From assembly GCF_011045165.1 (NCBI RefSeq), contig NZ_JAAKZI010000004.1, positions 62,001 to 126,000 of the forward strand: DNA of 64,000 nucleotides, read 5' to 3'. The translations under genes were made by a program, and so were the position numbers. This DNA comes from Arthrobacter silviterrae (lineage in GTDB: Bacteria; Actinomycetota; Actinomycetes; Actinomycetales; Micrococcaceae). Of the stretch, positions 54,660-63,946 are shown piece by piece; within the stretch, counting starts at the first letter, position 1; every line of letters starts with the position of its first letter. The notes beneath the pieces were generated by a model. The model did no database searches. It was not told the origin of the DNA and was given only the letters and a program-made list of their open reading frames with translations.

Positions 54660-55964
54660 GTGAACACCCTCCGGGCCGAAGACGAAGTCGTCGGCATCTG
54701 CCAGGATCTCATCCGCTTTGACACCACCAACTTTGGCACGAATGAGGGGCCGGGGGAGCGGGCCGCCGCCGAACACGTGGCCGCCCTCATCTCCGAGGTG
54801 GGGCTGTCCGCAGACCTCTACGAGTCGGCACCTGGCCGGGCCAACGTGGTGACGCGCCTGGAAGGCAGCGACCCGTCGCTGCCTTCCCTCGTGGTGCATG
54901 GGCACCTTGACGTGGTCCCCGCACTGGCCCACGAGTGGAGCGTCGATCCGTTCGGGGCCGAGGAGAAGGACGGCCTGATCTGGGGCCGCGGAGCCGTGGA
55001 CATGAAGGACATGGATGCCATGATCCTTTCAGTCATGCGGTCGATGGCCCGGGACGGCCGCAAGCCCCGGCGTGACATCATCTTCGCGTTCTTCGCCGAC
55101 GAAGAGGCGGGCGGCACCTACGGCGCCCGCTGGTCGGTGGACAACCGCAGGGACCTCTTCGACGGCGCCACCGAGGCAATTTCGGAGGTTGGCGGCTTCT
55201 CCGCCGACATCGGCGGCAAGCGGGCCTACCTGCTCCAAACCGCGGAAAAGGGCCTGGCCTGGCTCCGCCTCACCGCCCACGGACGCGCCGGGCATGGCTC
55301 CCAAATCAACACAGACAACGCCGTGACCCGCCTCGCCCAGGCAGTTACACGGATCGGCGGCCACCAGTGGCCCATCGAGTACACGGCCACCACCCGCCAG
55401 TTCCTGGAAGGCGTCTCGGAACTGACCGGCGTCGAATTTGATGAAGGGAACCCGCAGGCTTTGCTGGACCAGTTGGGCACCGTAGCCCGGTTTGTGGGCG
55501 CCACACTGCAAAACACGGCGAACCCCACGCTGCTCTCCGGTGGCTACAAGGCCAACGTGATTCCGGGCACAGCGGAGGCGCTCATCGACGTGCGCACGCT
55601 CCCCGGCCGCCACGAGGAAGTCCTGGAACTGGTCCGCGAGCTCGCCGGCACCGGAGTTGCTGTGACTGTCGAACATGACGACGTGGCCCTCGAAACGGCG
55701 TTTGCCGGCAACCTGGTGGATGCCATGGTGGACGCCCTGAACGCGGAGGATCCGGGCGCCAAGGTCCTGCCGTACACGCTCTCCGGCGGCACCGACAACA
55801 AGTCCCTCTCCCGTCTGGGCATCACCGGCTACGGCTTTGCCCCGCTGCAGCTGCCACCGGAGCTCGACTTCACCGGCATGTTCCACGGCGTGGACGAGCG
55901 CGTGCCCACCGAGTCGCTGAAATTTGGCGCGCGCGTGCTGGACAGGCTCCTCACCAACTACTAA
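54660..55964 (+). CDS. M20 family metallopeptidase (ArgE/DapE/CPG2-like)
   Basis: 434-aa cytosolic zinc peptidase. Metal-site motifs are VVHGHLDVVP, GRGAVDMKDMDA and FFADEEAGG; the dimerisation-domain segment LTAHGRAGHGSQIN is present. It probably hydrolyses dipeptides or acylated amino acids. The start is GTG 54660 with AAGGAG 7 nt upstream. A TAGGCT -10 at 54620-54625 would give a leader of roughly 30 nt. An acyl-CoA dehydrogenase gene starts 9 bp downstream. Confidence 0.9.
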   Translation: MNTLRAEDEVVGICQDLIRFDTTNFGTNEGPGERAAAEHVAALISEVGLSADLYESAPGRANVVTRLEGSDPSLPSLVVHGHLDVVPALAHEWSVDPFGAEEKDGLIWGRGAVDMKDMDAMILSVMRSMARDGRKPRRDIIFAFFADEEAGGTYGARWSVDNRRDLFDGATEAISEVGGFSADIGGKRAYLLQTAEKGLAWLRLTAHGRAGHGSQINTDNAVTRLAQAVTRIGGHQWPIEYTATTRQFLEGVSELTGVEFDEGNPQALLDQLGTVARFVGATLQNTANPTLLSGGYKANVIPGTAEALIDVRTLPGRHEEVLELVRELAGTGVAVTVEHDDVALETAFAGNLVDAMVDALNAEDPGAKVLPYTLSGGTDNKSLSRLGITGYGFAPLQLPPELDFTGMFHGVDERVPTESLKFGARVLDRLLTNY

Positions 55965-55973
55965 GGAACGGCC

Positions 55974-57128
55974 ATGACCGAGCTCAATGAACTGCTGCCC
56001 GACGCGCTGCTCGAGCGCTTCCGCGACCGCGCGAAGGGCTATGACGAGCGCAACGAGTTTTTCCACGAGGACCTGGCCGAGCTGAAGGCCCGGGGCTACC
56101 TGGGCATGTTTGCCTCCGAGGACGACGGCGGACTCGGGTTTGGACTGGAACAGGCGGCCCGGGCGCAACGCCGGCTGGCGACGGCAGCGCCCGCCACGGC
56201 CCTGGCAGTCAACATGCACCTGGTGTGGACCGGCGTCGCGCATCTTTTGCATGAACGCGGCGATGATTCCCTGCAGTATGTTCTGGCAGAGGCAGTGGCA
56301 GGGGAAGTGTTTGCCTTTGGCAACTCCGAGGCAGGCAACGACTCGGTGCTCTTCGACTCGAACACCGAGGCCCGCCCGCTGCCCTGCGGCGCATATTCCT
56401 TCACGGGCACCAAGATCTTCACCTCGCTGTCGCCGGCCTGGACCAGGCTGGGCATCTTCGGCAAGGACACGACGGGGGAGGCGCCGGAACTAGTCCACGC
56501 CTTCATCACCCGGGAAACGCCCGGCTACACCATCAAGGACGACTGGAACACGCTGGGCATGCGCGCCAGCCAGTCCAACACCACCGTGCTCGACGGCGTT
56601 GTGGCCCCGGCAGAGCGGGTTTTCCGCAAGCTTCCCGTGGGACCCAATGCCGACCCGCTGATCTTTGCCATTTTTGCCTGCTTTGAAACGCTCCTGGCGG
56701 CCGTTTACACGGGCATTGGTGAACGGGCCCTGCAGATCGGCGTGGACACCGTGCAGCTGCGGAGGTCCAAGAAGACGGGAAAGGCCTACTCCCAGGACCC
56801 GGACATTCGCTGGCGGATTGCCGATGCCGCCATCGCGATGGACGGGCTCTACCCGCAGCTCGACGCCGTGGCCAGGGACATTGACGCCCTGGCCAACCAC
56901 GGCGCGCAGTGGTTCCCGCAAATGGTCGGGCTCAAGATTCGCGCCACGGAAACCGCGAGGACAGTCGTGGACCTCATGATCCGCGTCTCCGGAGGCGGCA
57001 GCTACTTTGCCGGGAATGAACTGGGGCGGCTGTACCGCGATGTGCTGGCCGGGATTTTCCATCCCTCGGACGACGAGTCCGCGCACGGAACCGTGGCCAA
57101 CGCGTGGCTGGGACCGGTCGAGGACTAA
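55974..57128 (+). CDS. Acyl-CoA dehydrogenase
   Basis: 384-aa FAD-dependent dehydrogenase for acyl-CoA or a related thioester. The fold is recognisable from MFASEDDGGLGFGLEQAARAQ in the N-terminal helix domain, SFTGTKIFTSLSPAW and TLGMRASQSNTTVLDGV in the beta domain and RVSGGGSYFAGNELGRLYRDVLAGIFHPS at the C-terminus. A canonical glutamate base is not obvious, so the substrate class is open. It overlaps the convergent DUF5703 stop by 4 bp. Confidence 0.87.
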   Translation: MTELNELLPDALLERFRDRAKGYDERNEFFHEDLAELKARGYLGMFASEDDGGLGFGLEQAARAQRRLATAAPATALAVNMHLVWTGVAHLLHERGDDSLQYVLAEAVAGEVFAFGNSEAGNDSVLFDSNTEARPLPCGAYSFTGTKIFTSLSPAWTRLGIFGKDTTGEAPELVHAFITRETPGYTIKDDWNTLGMRASQSNTTVLDGVVAPAERVFRKLPVGPNADPLIFAIFACFETLLAAVYTGIGERALQIGVDTVQLRRSKKTGKAYSQDPDIRWRIADAAIAMDGLYPQLDAVARDIDALANHGAQWFPQMVGLKIRATETARTVVDLMIRVSGGGSYFAGNELGRLYRDVLAGIFHPSDDESAHGTVANAWLGPVED

Positions 57129-57364
57129 AAGACGTCCAGCGTGCGCTCCACGCGAAACACCCTGCGGCGCAGCCAGTATTGCCGGCTGCCCCCGATGTAG
57201 AGCCGGGTCCGTTCCAGTTCCCACTTGCCGTACTCGGCGTGTTCACGCAGACGCTGGTAGGCCACCGGTACGGGCTCGTCCGGGCGCACGGACAGGATCA
57301 GGTACTCGTACTGCCGGTGTGGTGCTCCCGCGCCGGTGCGCGCGGGCCTGAGAACTTCCTTCAT
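57125..57364 (-). CDS. DUF5703 family protein
   Basis: 79-aa basic protein with YEYLILSVRPDEP, REHAEYGKWELERTRLY and WLRRRVFRVER, the pattern of the actinobacterial DUF5703 family of unknown function. ATG 57364 is fixed by GGAGG 4 nt upstream. Its TAG stop overlaps the TAA stop of the convergent acyl-CoA dehydrogenase gene. Confidence 0.8.
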   Translation of the reverse strand: MKEVLRPARTGAGAPHRQYEYLILSVRPDEPVPVAYQRLREHAEYGKWELERTRLYIGGSRQYWLRRRVFRVERTLDVF

Positions 57365-57475
57365 GGCCCTCCATTCCGCCCTGTTTGGGCTGAAGCTGTT
57401 CCCACCATTAAAGCTACCCCCGGAACGGTCGAAAAGGTCTTTCAAGTTGGGGGACACACTGGTAGCGTCAAACGC

Positions 57476-57748
57476 ATGAGCATTGATCCCCGCGCAGCAT
57501 TGAATGCCCTGACCACCGCCCTGGAGGAACACCTCGTGGCAGCCTCCGCGCGCCGGGGTGACGAAGATCCCATCGTGGAAGCAACATTCCTGGGCATCAT
57601 CGACGCCTTTGAAGTGTATGAAGAAGCCCTCTTCGACGCCTTTGAGGAAGTGACCCCTTTGGTCATATATGGCGAGGATGAGGAGTTTGGCGATGACGAC
57701 GATTCGGACGAGGACGTCGATGACGACCTCGACCCGATTGACGGCTGA
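57476..57748 (+). CDS. Small conserved acidic protein
   Basis: 90-aa protein of unknown function. The N-terminal half is amphipathic (LNALTTALEEHLVAASARRG), the middle is a helical stretch FEVYEEALFDAFEEVTPLVIY and the last ~25 residues are almost all Asp/Glu. TAGCGT at 57463-57468 ends 7 nt before the ATG and fits a leaderless promoter. Relatives in Micrococcaceae are sometimes called primosomal protein without evidence that I know of. It converges with the aldo/keto reductase gene. Confidence 0.7.
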   Translation: MSIDPRAALNALTTALEEHLVAASARRGDEDPIVEATFLGIIDAFEVYEEALFDAFEEVTPLVIYGEDEEFGDDDDSDEDVDDDLDPIDG

Positions 57749-57799
57749 AAGCTGACGGCTGTGGGGTCCTGGCAGGCCCCGGACGCCCCATGGACAGTT

Positions 57800-58732
57800 T
57801 TACGGGTGCGAGACCTCATCCAGGACTGCTGAGATTTGTTCCGGCAGCGGCTCCAGTGACGACGCCAGGATGCTCTCAAGCTGGGCAGGTGTGCGCGGTC
57901 CCACCACGGCCCCTGCCACGCCCTGCTGGTCCAGCACCCAACTCAATGCCACGTCCAAAGGGGCGCGGCCCAGCCCCTTGGCGGCAGTCACCAACGCCTC
58001 CGTGATGCGGCTGGGGCGGCCCTTGAGGTACGGCTCCACGTAGCTGCCCATGGCTTCGCTGGCGCCGCGGGAATCTGCAGGAATCTGCCCCCGGTACTTC
58101 CCCGTGAGCACGCCGCGGCCCAGGGGCGCCCAGCACATCACGCCGCTTCCCACATGTTCCGCTGCGGGAAGCACCTCGCGCTCAATTCCCCGGGACAACA
58201 GTGAGTATTCCACCTGGTTTGCCACCAGGGCCGTGTCGGACAGGGTCGCGGCCCGGGCCAATTGCCAGCCGCTGTAGTTGGATACGCCCGCGTACCTGGC
58301 CCGGCCTGTGGAGACAGCCAGGTCCAAGGCGCTCAAGGTTTCCTCCAAGGGAACATTCTCATCCCAAATGTGCGCGAGCCACAGGTCCAGGTGGTCGGTG
58401 CCAAGCCTGGCCAGGGTGGCGTCCAGGCTGGCAAGCATTGCGCGGCGGGAGGTGTCCACCATGCGCTTGCCGTTGCGGTGGCTGACCCCGGCCTTGGAAA
58501 CCAGCACCACGTCGCTGCGCGGCACCACGTCCCCAAGCAGTTCACCCAGGATCGCCTCGCTGCGCCCCTCAACGTAACTCACCGCCGTATCAACAGTGGT
58601 TCCGCCGGCTTCCATGAAGGTGCACAGCTGCTCCTTGGCGGCCTCTTCGTCGGTTTCCCTGCCCCAGGTCATGGTTCCCAAGGCCAGTGCCGAAACCCGC
58701 AGTCCGCTGGTGCCCACGAATCGTTGTTCCAT
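57800..58732 (-). CDS. Aldo/keto reductase
   Basis: 310-aa NADPH-dependent reductase of the TIM-barrel AKR superfamily. Catalytic residues are Asp48 and Tyr53 ([10 protein letters not shown]), Lys in VLVSKAG and His in DLWLAHIWD. The cofactor end [15 protein letters not shown] is present. Substrates are probably small aldehydes or ketones. It is divergent from uppP. The ATG at 58732 gives the standard AKR N-terminus ([20 protein letters not shown]). Confidence 0.9.
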   Translation of the reverse strand: MEQRFVGTSGLRVSALALGTMTWGRETDEEAAKEQLCTFMEAGGTTVDTAVSYVEGRSEAILGELLGDVVPRSDVVLVSKAGVSHRNGKRMVDTSRRAMLASLDATLARLGTDHLDLWLAHIWDENVPLEETLSALDLAVSTGRARYAGVSNYSGWQLARAATLSDTALVANQVEYSLLSRGIEREVLPAAEHVGSGVMCWAPLGRGVLTGKYRGQIPADSRGASEAMGSYVEPYLKGRPSRITEALVTAAKGLGRAPLDVALSWVLDQQGVAGAVVGPRTPAQLESILASSLEPLPEQISAVLDEVSHP

Positions 58733-58804
58733 AACTGCAAGCTTACGGGGCCGCGGGAGGTGCATTTTTCGGCGTGGCCGACGTTGGCCGCAGCGATCAT
58801 GCCA

Positions 58805-58810
58805 TAGGCT
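58805..58810 (+). promoter_or_regulatory. -10 box TAGGCT, 7 nt before the uppP GTG
   Basis: The spacing to GTG 58818 predicts transcription start at the initiation codon. No ribosome-binding site is present between them. Confidence 0.5.
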
Positions 58811-58817
58811 AAGCCCC

Positions 58818-59654
58818 GTGAACTGGTTCGAAGCGGCCTTCCTGGGCCTCATCCAAGGCTTGACAGAATTCCTCCCCATCTCCTCCAGCGCCCACCTTTT
58901 TGTGGTGGGCAAGTTCCTGCCGTCCGGCGAGGACCCCGGTGCTGCATTCACTGCCGTGAGCCAGCTGGGCACGGAGGCCGCCGTCGTCGTCTTTTTCTGG
59001 CGTGACATTGTCCGGATCATCGGGGCCTGGTACCAATCCCTCCGGGGCAAGGTGCCCCGGAATGACCCGGACGCCCGCATGGGCTGGCTGGTCATCATTG
59101 GCAGCGTGCCGATAGCACTCCTCGGCGTGGTGTTCCAGCACTACATCGAAACCTCGCTGCGAAACCTGTGGATTGTGGCCACAACGCTCATTGTGTTTGG
59201 CCTGATCCTGGCCGTGGCTGACGCCGTTGCCCCCCAGCAGCGGGAGCTCAAAGACCTGACATACAAGCACGGCATCCTGTATGGCCTGGCCCAGGCCCTG
59301 GCCCTCATTCCGGGCGTCTCCCGCTCCGGCGGCACCATCACGGCCGGCCTGCTCATGGGATATACCCGTGAAGCCGCCGCCCGCTATTCGTTCCTGCTGG
59401 CCATCCCGGCAGTGTTTGGCAGCGGCTTCTATGAGCTGTACAAGATTTTCGGCAAGCACGAAGGCTCCCAGGGGCCGTTTGGGCTCGGGCAGACAGCCCT
59501 GGCCACCGTCATCGCATTTGTTGTGGGATATCTCATCATCGGCTGGTTCCTGAAGTTCATCTCCACCAAGAGCTTCCGCCCGTTCGTCTGGTACCGCATC
59601 GCCTTGGGACTGGCCCTCTACATGCTGCTCGGCTTCGGGATCATCACGGCATAA
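58818..59654 (+). CDS. uppP: Undecaprenyl-diphosphatase
   Basis: Recycles the lipid carrier of cell-wall synthesis by removing one phosphate from undecaprenyl diphosphate; also known as BacA. 278-aa membrane protein with about eight hydrophobic segments. The two active-site loops are [13 protein letters not shown] (14-26) and [18 protein letters not shown] 58818 follows a -10 box by 7 nt. It neighbours mshC as in many actinobacteria. Confidence 0.96.
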   Translation: MNWFEAAFLGLIQGLTEFLPISSSAHLFVVGKFLPSGEDPGAAFTAVSQLGTEAAVVVFFWRDIVRIIGAWYQSLRGKVPRNDPDARMGWLVIIGSVPIALLGVVFQHYIETSLRNLWIVATTLIVFGLILAVADAVAPQQRELKDLTYKHGILYGLAQALALIPGVSRSGGTITAGLLMGYTREAAARYSFLLAIPAVFGSGFYELYKIFGKHEGSQGPFGLGQTALATVIAFVVGYLIIGWFLKFISTKSFRPFVWYRIALGLALYMLLGFGIITA

Positions 59655-59672
59655 GGCAAGGAGGACGCTAGC

Positions 59673-59728
59673 GCCTAACGCCCTCCCCAAGCTCGCTGCG
59701 CTCGCTTGGGGCCCCTCGGGCGTTAGGC
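59673..59728. repeat. Long two-part hairpin overlapping the mshC promoter
   Basis: Outer arms GCCTAACGCCC (59673-59683) and GGGCGTTAGGC (59718-59728) are perfect, and inner arms CCCCAAGC (59685-59692) and GCTTGGGG (59704-59711) pair within them. The right outer arm contains most of the TAGGCT -10 (59724-59729) of mshC, whose GTG is 7 nt further on. It may terminate uppP and affect mshC. Confidence 0.75.
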
Positions 59729-59736
59729 TTAGTCCC

Positions 59737-61032
59737 GTGAAAACTTGGAAGTCCCGCCCTGTTCCTGAACTCCCCGGCACCATGCCGGCAATGTTCCTGC
59801 ATGAAACCACCCAGAACCGTGTCACAGCGCTGCCTGACGCAGAGTCGGCCAGTCTCTATGTATGCGGCATCACCCCCTACGACGCCACCCACATGGGCCA
59901 CGCGGCCACCTATGTGGCCTTTGACCTGCTGAACCGGGCCTGGCGCGACGCCGGGCGCACGGTGGCCTACGTCCAGAACGTAACGGACGTGGACGATCCC
60001 CTGCTGGAGCGCGCCATTCGCGACGGCGTCGACTGGCGTGAACTGGCGGCTCAGCAAACAGCTTTGTTCCAGGCGGACATGGAAGCGCTCAATGTCATTG
60101 CGCCCGACCAGTACATTGGCGCCGTCGAGGCCATCGGGTGGATTGTGCCGCAGATCCAGTCATTGGTGGATGCGGGCCTGGCCTACAGCGTTCCCGGCAC
60201 CGGCGGCGAGCCCGACGGCGACATCTACTTCTCCGTCGACGCTGCCTCGGCGGCACCCCACGGCGACAGCATCGACGGCCCGTGGTGGCTGGGCCAGGTC
60301 TCCGGACTCACGGCGGAAGAGATGCTTCCCGTCTTTGCAGAGCGCGGCGGAGACCCGGACCGCCCCGGCAAGCGCAACCCGCTCGACGCCCTGCTGTGGC
60401 GCGTGGCCCGCGACGGCGAGCCGCACTGGGACGGGGCGGCCCTGGGCCAAGGCCGCCCCGGATGGCACATTGAATGCACCGTCATCGCCCAGCGCTTCCT
60501 GCCGGAGCCCTTCACCGTACAGGGCGGCGGCTCAGACCTGATCTTCCCCCACCATGAAATGGGTGCCGGACACGCCTTCGCGCTCAGCCACGTCCAAATG
60601 GCCCAGCACTACGCACACACGGGCATGGTGGGCCTGGACGGGGAAAAGATGAGCAAGTCGCTCGGCAACCTGGTCCTGGTCTCCAAGCTCAGGGCCGACG
60701 GCGTGGAACCGGCGGCCATCCGCCTGGCCATCCTCGCCAACCACTACCGCTCCGACTGGAGCTGGACGGATTCGCTGCTCAGCAACGCCCAGCACCAGCT
60801 CTCGCTGTGGCGCAAGGCCGTGGGCCAGGCACCCGAAGGCAGCGCCACCGCGCTGCTGGCCGAGGTACGGGCCGCGCTGGCAGCCGACCTTGACGCACCC
60901 AGGGCGCTGGCCGCCGTCGACCATTGGGCACAGCAGGCCCTCTCAGCAGCTCCGGGGGCGCCGGAACCGTCGGGGCGTGACGAGGCGCTGGTTTCTGATG
61001 CAGTTGAGGCCCTCCTCGGCGTGGAGCTGTAG
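59737..61032 (+). CDS. mshC: L-cysteine:1D-myo-inositol 2-amino-2-deoxy-glucopyranoside ligase
   Basis: Mycothiol biosynthesis enzyme that joins cysteine to GlcN-Ins with ATP, evolved from cysteinyl-tRNA synthetase. 431 aa, shorter than CysS. Cys43 ([16 protein letters not shown]) is a zinc ligand, His52 and His55 form the HxGH-like motif, and the KMSKS loop reads [11 protein letters not shown]. The substrate-binding region has [14 protein letters not shown] and [14 protein letters not shown]. Mycothiol is restricted to actinobacteria, which supports the taxonomy. GTG 59737 follows a -10 box by 7 nt. Confidence 0.95.
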   Translation: MKTWKSRPVPELPGTMPAMFLHETTQNRVTALPDAESASLYVCGITPYDATHMGHAATYVAFDLLNRAWRDAGRTVAYVQNVTDVDDPLLERAIRDGVDWRELAAQQTALFQADMEALNVIAPDQYIGAVEAIGWIVPQIQSLVDAGLAYSVPGTGGEPDGDIYFSVDAASAAPHGDSIDGPWWLGQVSGLTAEEMLPVFAERGGDPDRPGKRNPLDALLWRVARDGEPHWDGAALGQGRPGWHIECTVIAQRFLPEPFTVQGGGSDLIFPHHEMGAGHAFALSHVQMAQHYAHTGMVGLDGEKMSKSLGNLVLVSKLRADGVEPAAIRLAILANHYRSDWSWTDSLLSNAQHQLSLWRKAVGQAPEGSATALLAEVRAALAADLDAPRALAAVDHWAQQALSAAPGAPEPSGRDEALVSDAVEALLGVEL

Positions 61033-61055
61033 CCCCACTACGGCCGCGCAGCTGC

Positions 61056-61946
61056 CTAGGGCTGTTCGCGGCCGCGCCGGCGCAGGTACCGCTCAAATTC
61101 CTTGGCGATTGACTCGCCGGTGGCTTCGGGCAGGTCCTCGGTGTCCTTCGCCTCTTCCAGCTGGCGGACGTAGGCGGCAATTTCCGGGTCACCCGCCGCC
61201 AGCTCGTTGACACCGCGCTCCCACGCGAGGGCGTCGTCGGCCAGTTCTCCCGTGGGCAGGGAAACCTGCAGGAAATCCTCAATGCGATTCAGCAGGGCCA
61301 ACTCCGCCTTGGGGGATGGCGCCTGGGCCACGTAGTGGGGCACGGCCGCCCAGAGCGACACCGTGGGCAGCCCGGCCAGCAATGCCAGCTCGTTCAGCAC
61401 TCCCACAATGCCGATGGGGCCTTCATACTCCGAGGCTTCCAGCTCCAAGCGCTCGCGCAGCTCGGCATCGTCGCAGGTGGCTGTGACGGGGATGGGCCGG
61501 GAGTGGGGCACGTCCGCCAGCAAGGCGCCCACCAGCAGGACGTAGTTGACATCAAGTGCGGCTGCACGGGCCAGGAGTTCGGCCGTGTACGCCCGCCAGC
61601 GGTAGGAGGGCTCCACGCCGTGGACAAAGATGACATCAACGGCGGTGCCGGGAATGGTGGCCTTGGCGATCTTCGTCACAGGCCACTTGATCTTGCGGGC
61701 GCCTGTGGGAGTTTGGCGCACTTCGGGGCGGGTGAACTGGAAGTCGTAGTAATCGTCAGGCTCGATGACGGCCACCCGCTTGGCGCCCCAGAGCCGGTGC
61801 AGGTACTTCAGCGCATCGCTGGCCGCCTCCCCGGCGTCGTTCCAGCCCTCGAAGGCCGCCAGCAGCACCGTGACACGCTCGTCCCCGGCCGCCGGCTCCA
61901 GCAGGTGCCGGCTCTCGCTTGCTTTCCCATCGTTGTCACTGCTCAC
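61056..61946 (-). CDS. PAC2 family protein
   Basis: 296-aa protein of the PAC2 family, named after a eukaryotic proteasome assembly chaperone; the bacterial role is not settled. Family features include LLAAFEGWNDAGEAASDALKYL at the N-terminus, VIFVHGVEPSYRWRAYTAELL and the central LVGALLADVPHSRPIPVTA. The gene sits close to the region that, in many actinobacteria, leads into the Pup-proteasome cluster, which starts beyond this window if present. It converges with mshC. Confidence 0.88.
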   Translation of the reverse strand: MSSDNDGKASESRHLLEPAAGDERVTVLLAAFEGWNDAGEAASDALKYLHRLWGAKRVAVIEPDDYYDFQFTRPEVRQTPTGARKIKWPVTKIAKATIPGTAVDVIFVHGVEPSYRWRAYTAELLARAAALDVNYVLLVGALLADVPHSRPIPVTATCDDAELRERLELEASEYEGPIGIVGVLNELALLAGLPTVSLWAAVPHYVAQAPSPKAELALLNRIEDFLQVSLPTGELADDALAWERGVNELAAGDPEIAAYVRQLEEAKDTEDLPEATGESIAKEFERYLRRRGREQP

Positions 61947-62039
61947 GGCTCAAGCCTACGTCGGGCCGCGAGGTGCGCCACAGCACCGCGGAAAATTCAC
62001 CCGGACCGTGGCGCAAAAGTTACGTACAGGCTTCCCCCG

Positions 62040-62045
62040 TAGACT
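62040..62045 (+). promoter_or_regulatory. -10 box TAGACT, 6 nt before the HAD gene ATG
   Basis: Same spacing class as other leaderless starts in the window. No ribosome-binding site except a G-run immediately before the ATG. Confidence 0.45.
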
Positions 62046-62051
62046 GGGGGC

Positions 62052-62801
62052 ATGCATTCACCGTCTGCTTCCGCCCTGCAATCAAGCCCCCTTGCAGCCG
62101 CCAGCACGCTGCCCGAACTCAAAGCCGCCCTGTGGGACATGGACGGCACCCTTGTTGACACCGAACCGTATTGGATTGCGGCGGAAATCGAATTGGTGAC
62201 CGCCCACGGGGGGTCCTGGAACCTTGAACAGTCCAGCAAGCTGGTGGGCAACGCCTTGGAAACGACGGCGAAAATCCTCCAGCGCGAAGGGGTGGACCTC
62301 CCCGTCCGCGCCATCGTGGACACGCTGTCCAACGCCGTCATCGACAAGATTCGCCACCAGCTGCCCTGGCGTCCCGGCGCCTTGGAACTGCTGGCCGAAC
62401 TCCACTCGCGGGGTGTGCGTTGCGTGCTGGTCACCATGAGCGAGCTCAATCTTGCCGGCGAGGTGGCGCGGGCGCTGCCCGGGCCGTACCTGGAATTTCT
62501 CGTCACGGGTGACCAGGTGGCCAACGGCAAGCCGCACCCGGAACCGTACCTCGCCGCCGTCGAACGCCTCCGCCAGGCGGACCCGTCCCTGACCGGCGCC
62601 AACTGCGTGGCCTTTGAGGACTCCATCCCCGGCGTCACCTCCGCACTGGCCGCCAACCTGGCCACAATCGCCATCCCGCACGTAGTCCCCCTGCCCGAGG
62701 ACGCACGCCGCACCACCTGGGACACGCTGGACGGCAAGACGTACGACGACGTTGCCCGGGCGCTCGCTGCCCGCAGCACCATGAACGGGGCCGCCCTGTG
62801 A
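62052..62801 (+). CDS. HAD-superfamily phosphatase
   Basis: 249-aa hydrolase of the beta-phosphoglucomutase/phosphoglycolate branch. Motif I is WDMDGTLVDTE (nucleophile Asp29), motif II is LVTMSE, motif III is GKPHPEPYL and motif IV is VAFEDSIPGVTSALAANL. The cap sits between motifs I and II (C1 type). A 20-residue N-terminal lead is poorly conserved. Its stop overlaps the M50 protease start as GTGA, so the two are coupled. The phosphate ester substrate is unknown. Confidence 0.9.
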   Translation: MHSPSASALQSSPLAAASTLPELKAALWDMDGTLVDTEPYWIAAEIELVTAHGGSWNLEQSSKLVGNALETTAKILQREGVDLPVRAIVDTLSNAVIDKIRHQLPWRPGALELLAELHSRGVRCVLVTMSELNLAGEVARALPGPYLEFLVTGDQVANGKPHPEPYLAAVERLRQADPSLTGANCVAFEDSIPGVTSALAANLATIAIPHVVPLPEDARRTTWDTLDGKTYDDVARALAARSTMNGAAL

Positions 62802-63946
62802 GCGCCGCCCCCGGAACGCGGCCCCGCCGCGAAGGCCTGGTGCTTGGTTCCGTCCGCGGGACACCCATCATTCTCGCCAATTCCTGGTACCTGATTGCCG
62901 GGTTCACCGTGCTGGTCTTTGGCCCGCAACTCCAGAACGGCTATCCGGGCCTGGGTGCGGGAGCCTACCTGGTGGCCTTCGCGTACGCCGTCCTGCTGCT
63001 GTTCTCCGTGCTGGTCCATGAACTGGCGCATGCGCTGGCCGCCAAGATGTATGGTTGGCCCACGCACAAAATTGTGCTCAACCTCTGGGGCGGGCACACG
63101 GAATTTGATTTCAGCACGGCCACGCCCGGACGCGCGCTGGTGGTTGCCTTTGCCGGTCCCGTGGGCAACTTTGTGCTCGCTGCGGCCGCCTATCCGCTCA
63201 TGCTGTCCCTCCAGATGCCCACCTCACGGGCCGGCGCCATTGCCTTGCTCCTGACAAACATCTTCCTGTGGGCCAACGTGCTCATTGGCGCGTTCAACGT
63301 ACTTCCCGGGCTGCCCCTGGACGGCGGGCGCCTGGTGGAGTCCATTGTCTGGAAGGCCACCGGCAACCAGGAAAAAGGCACCGTGGCGGCGGGCTGGGCC
63401 GGCCGGGTCATCGTGGTCCTCCTGGTGGTGGGTGCCCTGGGTCTGCCATACCTTCAGGGGTCCCAGCCCGACCTCACCAACACGTTCATTGTTGTGCTGC
63501 TGGCCGGCTTCCTGTGGATGGGGGCCTCAGCCTCCATCAAGGGCGCCGCCATCCGCCTCAGGCTGCCTGCCATCACGGCCAGCCGGCTTGCCGCCCCCGC
63601 CGTGAGCGCCTCGATCGACTGCAGCGTGGCCCAGTTGTGGTCGTTGCGGGGACAGTATCCGGGCGTGCCCATCGTCCTGTGCTCCGCCGACGGCCGGCCC
63701 GCCGCCGTCGTGGATGAACACGCCCTGGCGAACGTGCCGCCCAACCTTGCCGGCCACACGCTGGCTCCTGCCGTGGCACGTTCCCTGACCTCCGGGGCCC
63801 ATGTTCCCGAAACGGCGTCCGGGGCCGAACTGGTCCAATACCTTTCCCAATTGCCGGACAAGGACTACGCCGTGGTCAATGACCAGGGCAGGGTCACGGG
63901 CCTGCTCAGCCAGGCCAGGGTAGTCGCGGCCATCACCGGCAAATGA
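62798..63946 (+). CDS. Site-2 protease family zinc metalloprotease (M50B, CBS-type C-terminus)
   Basis: Intramembrane protease of 382 aa with about six membrane segments. The zinc motif HELAH is at 74-78 and the third ligand motif reads NVLPGLPLDGGR. The final ~110 residues outside the membrane resemble a pair of CBS-like repeats, as in Rip3 of mycobacteria. Such proteases can cleave anti-sigma factors, but linkage to the anti-sigma gene at 52376 is only speculative. GTG 62798 overlaps the HAD stop. Confidence 0.9.
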   Translation: MSAAPGTRPRREGLVLGSVRGTPIILANSWYLIAGFTVLVFGPQLQNGYPGLGAGAYLVAFAYAVLLLFSVLVHELAHALAAKMYGWPTHKIVLNLWGGHTEFDFSTATPGRALVVAFAGPVGNFVLAAAAYPLMLSLQMPTSRAGAIALLLTNIFLWANVLIGAFNVLPGLPLDGGRLVESIVWKATGNQEKGTVAAGWAGRVIVVLLVVGALGLPYLQGSQPDLTNTFIVVLLAGFLWMGASASIKGAAIRLRLPAITASRLAAPAVSASIDCSVAQLWSLRGQYPGVPIVLCSADGRPAAVVDEHALANVPPNLAGHTLAPAVARSLTSGAHVPETASGAELVQYLSQLPDKDYAVVNDQGRVTGLLSQARVVAAITGK

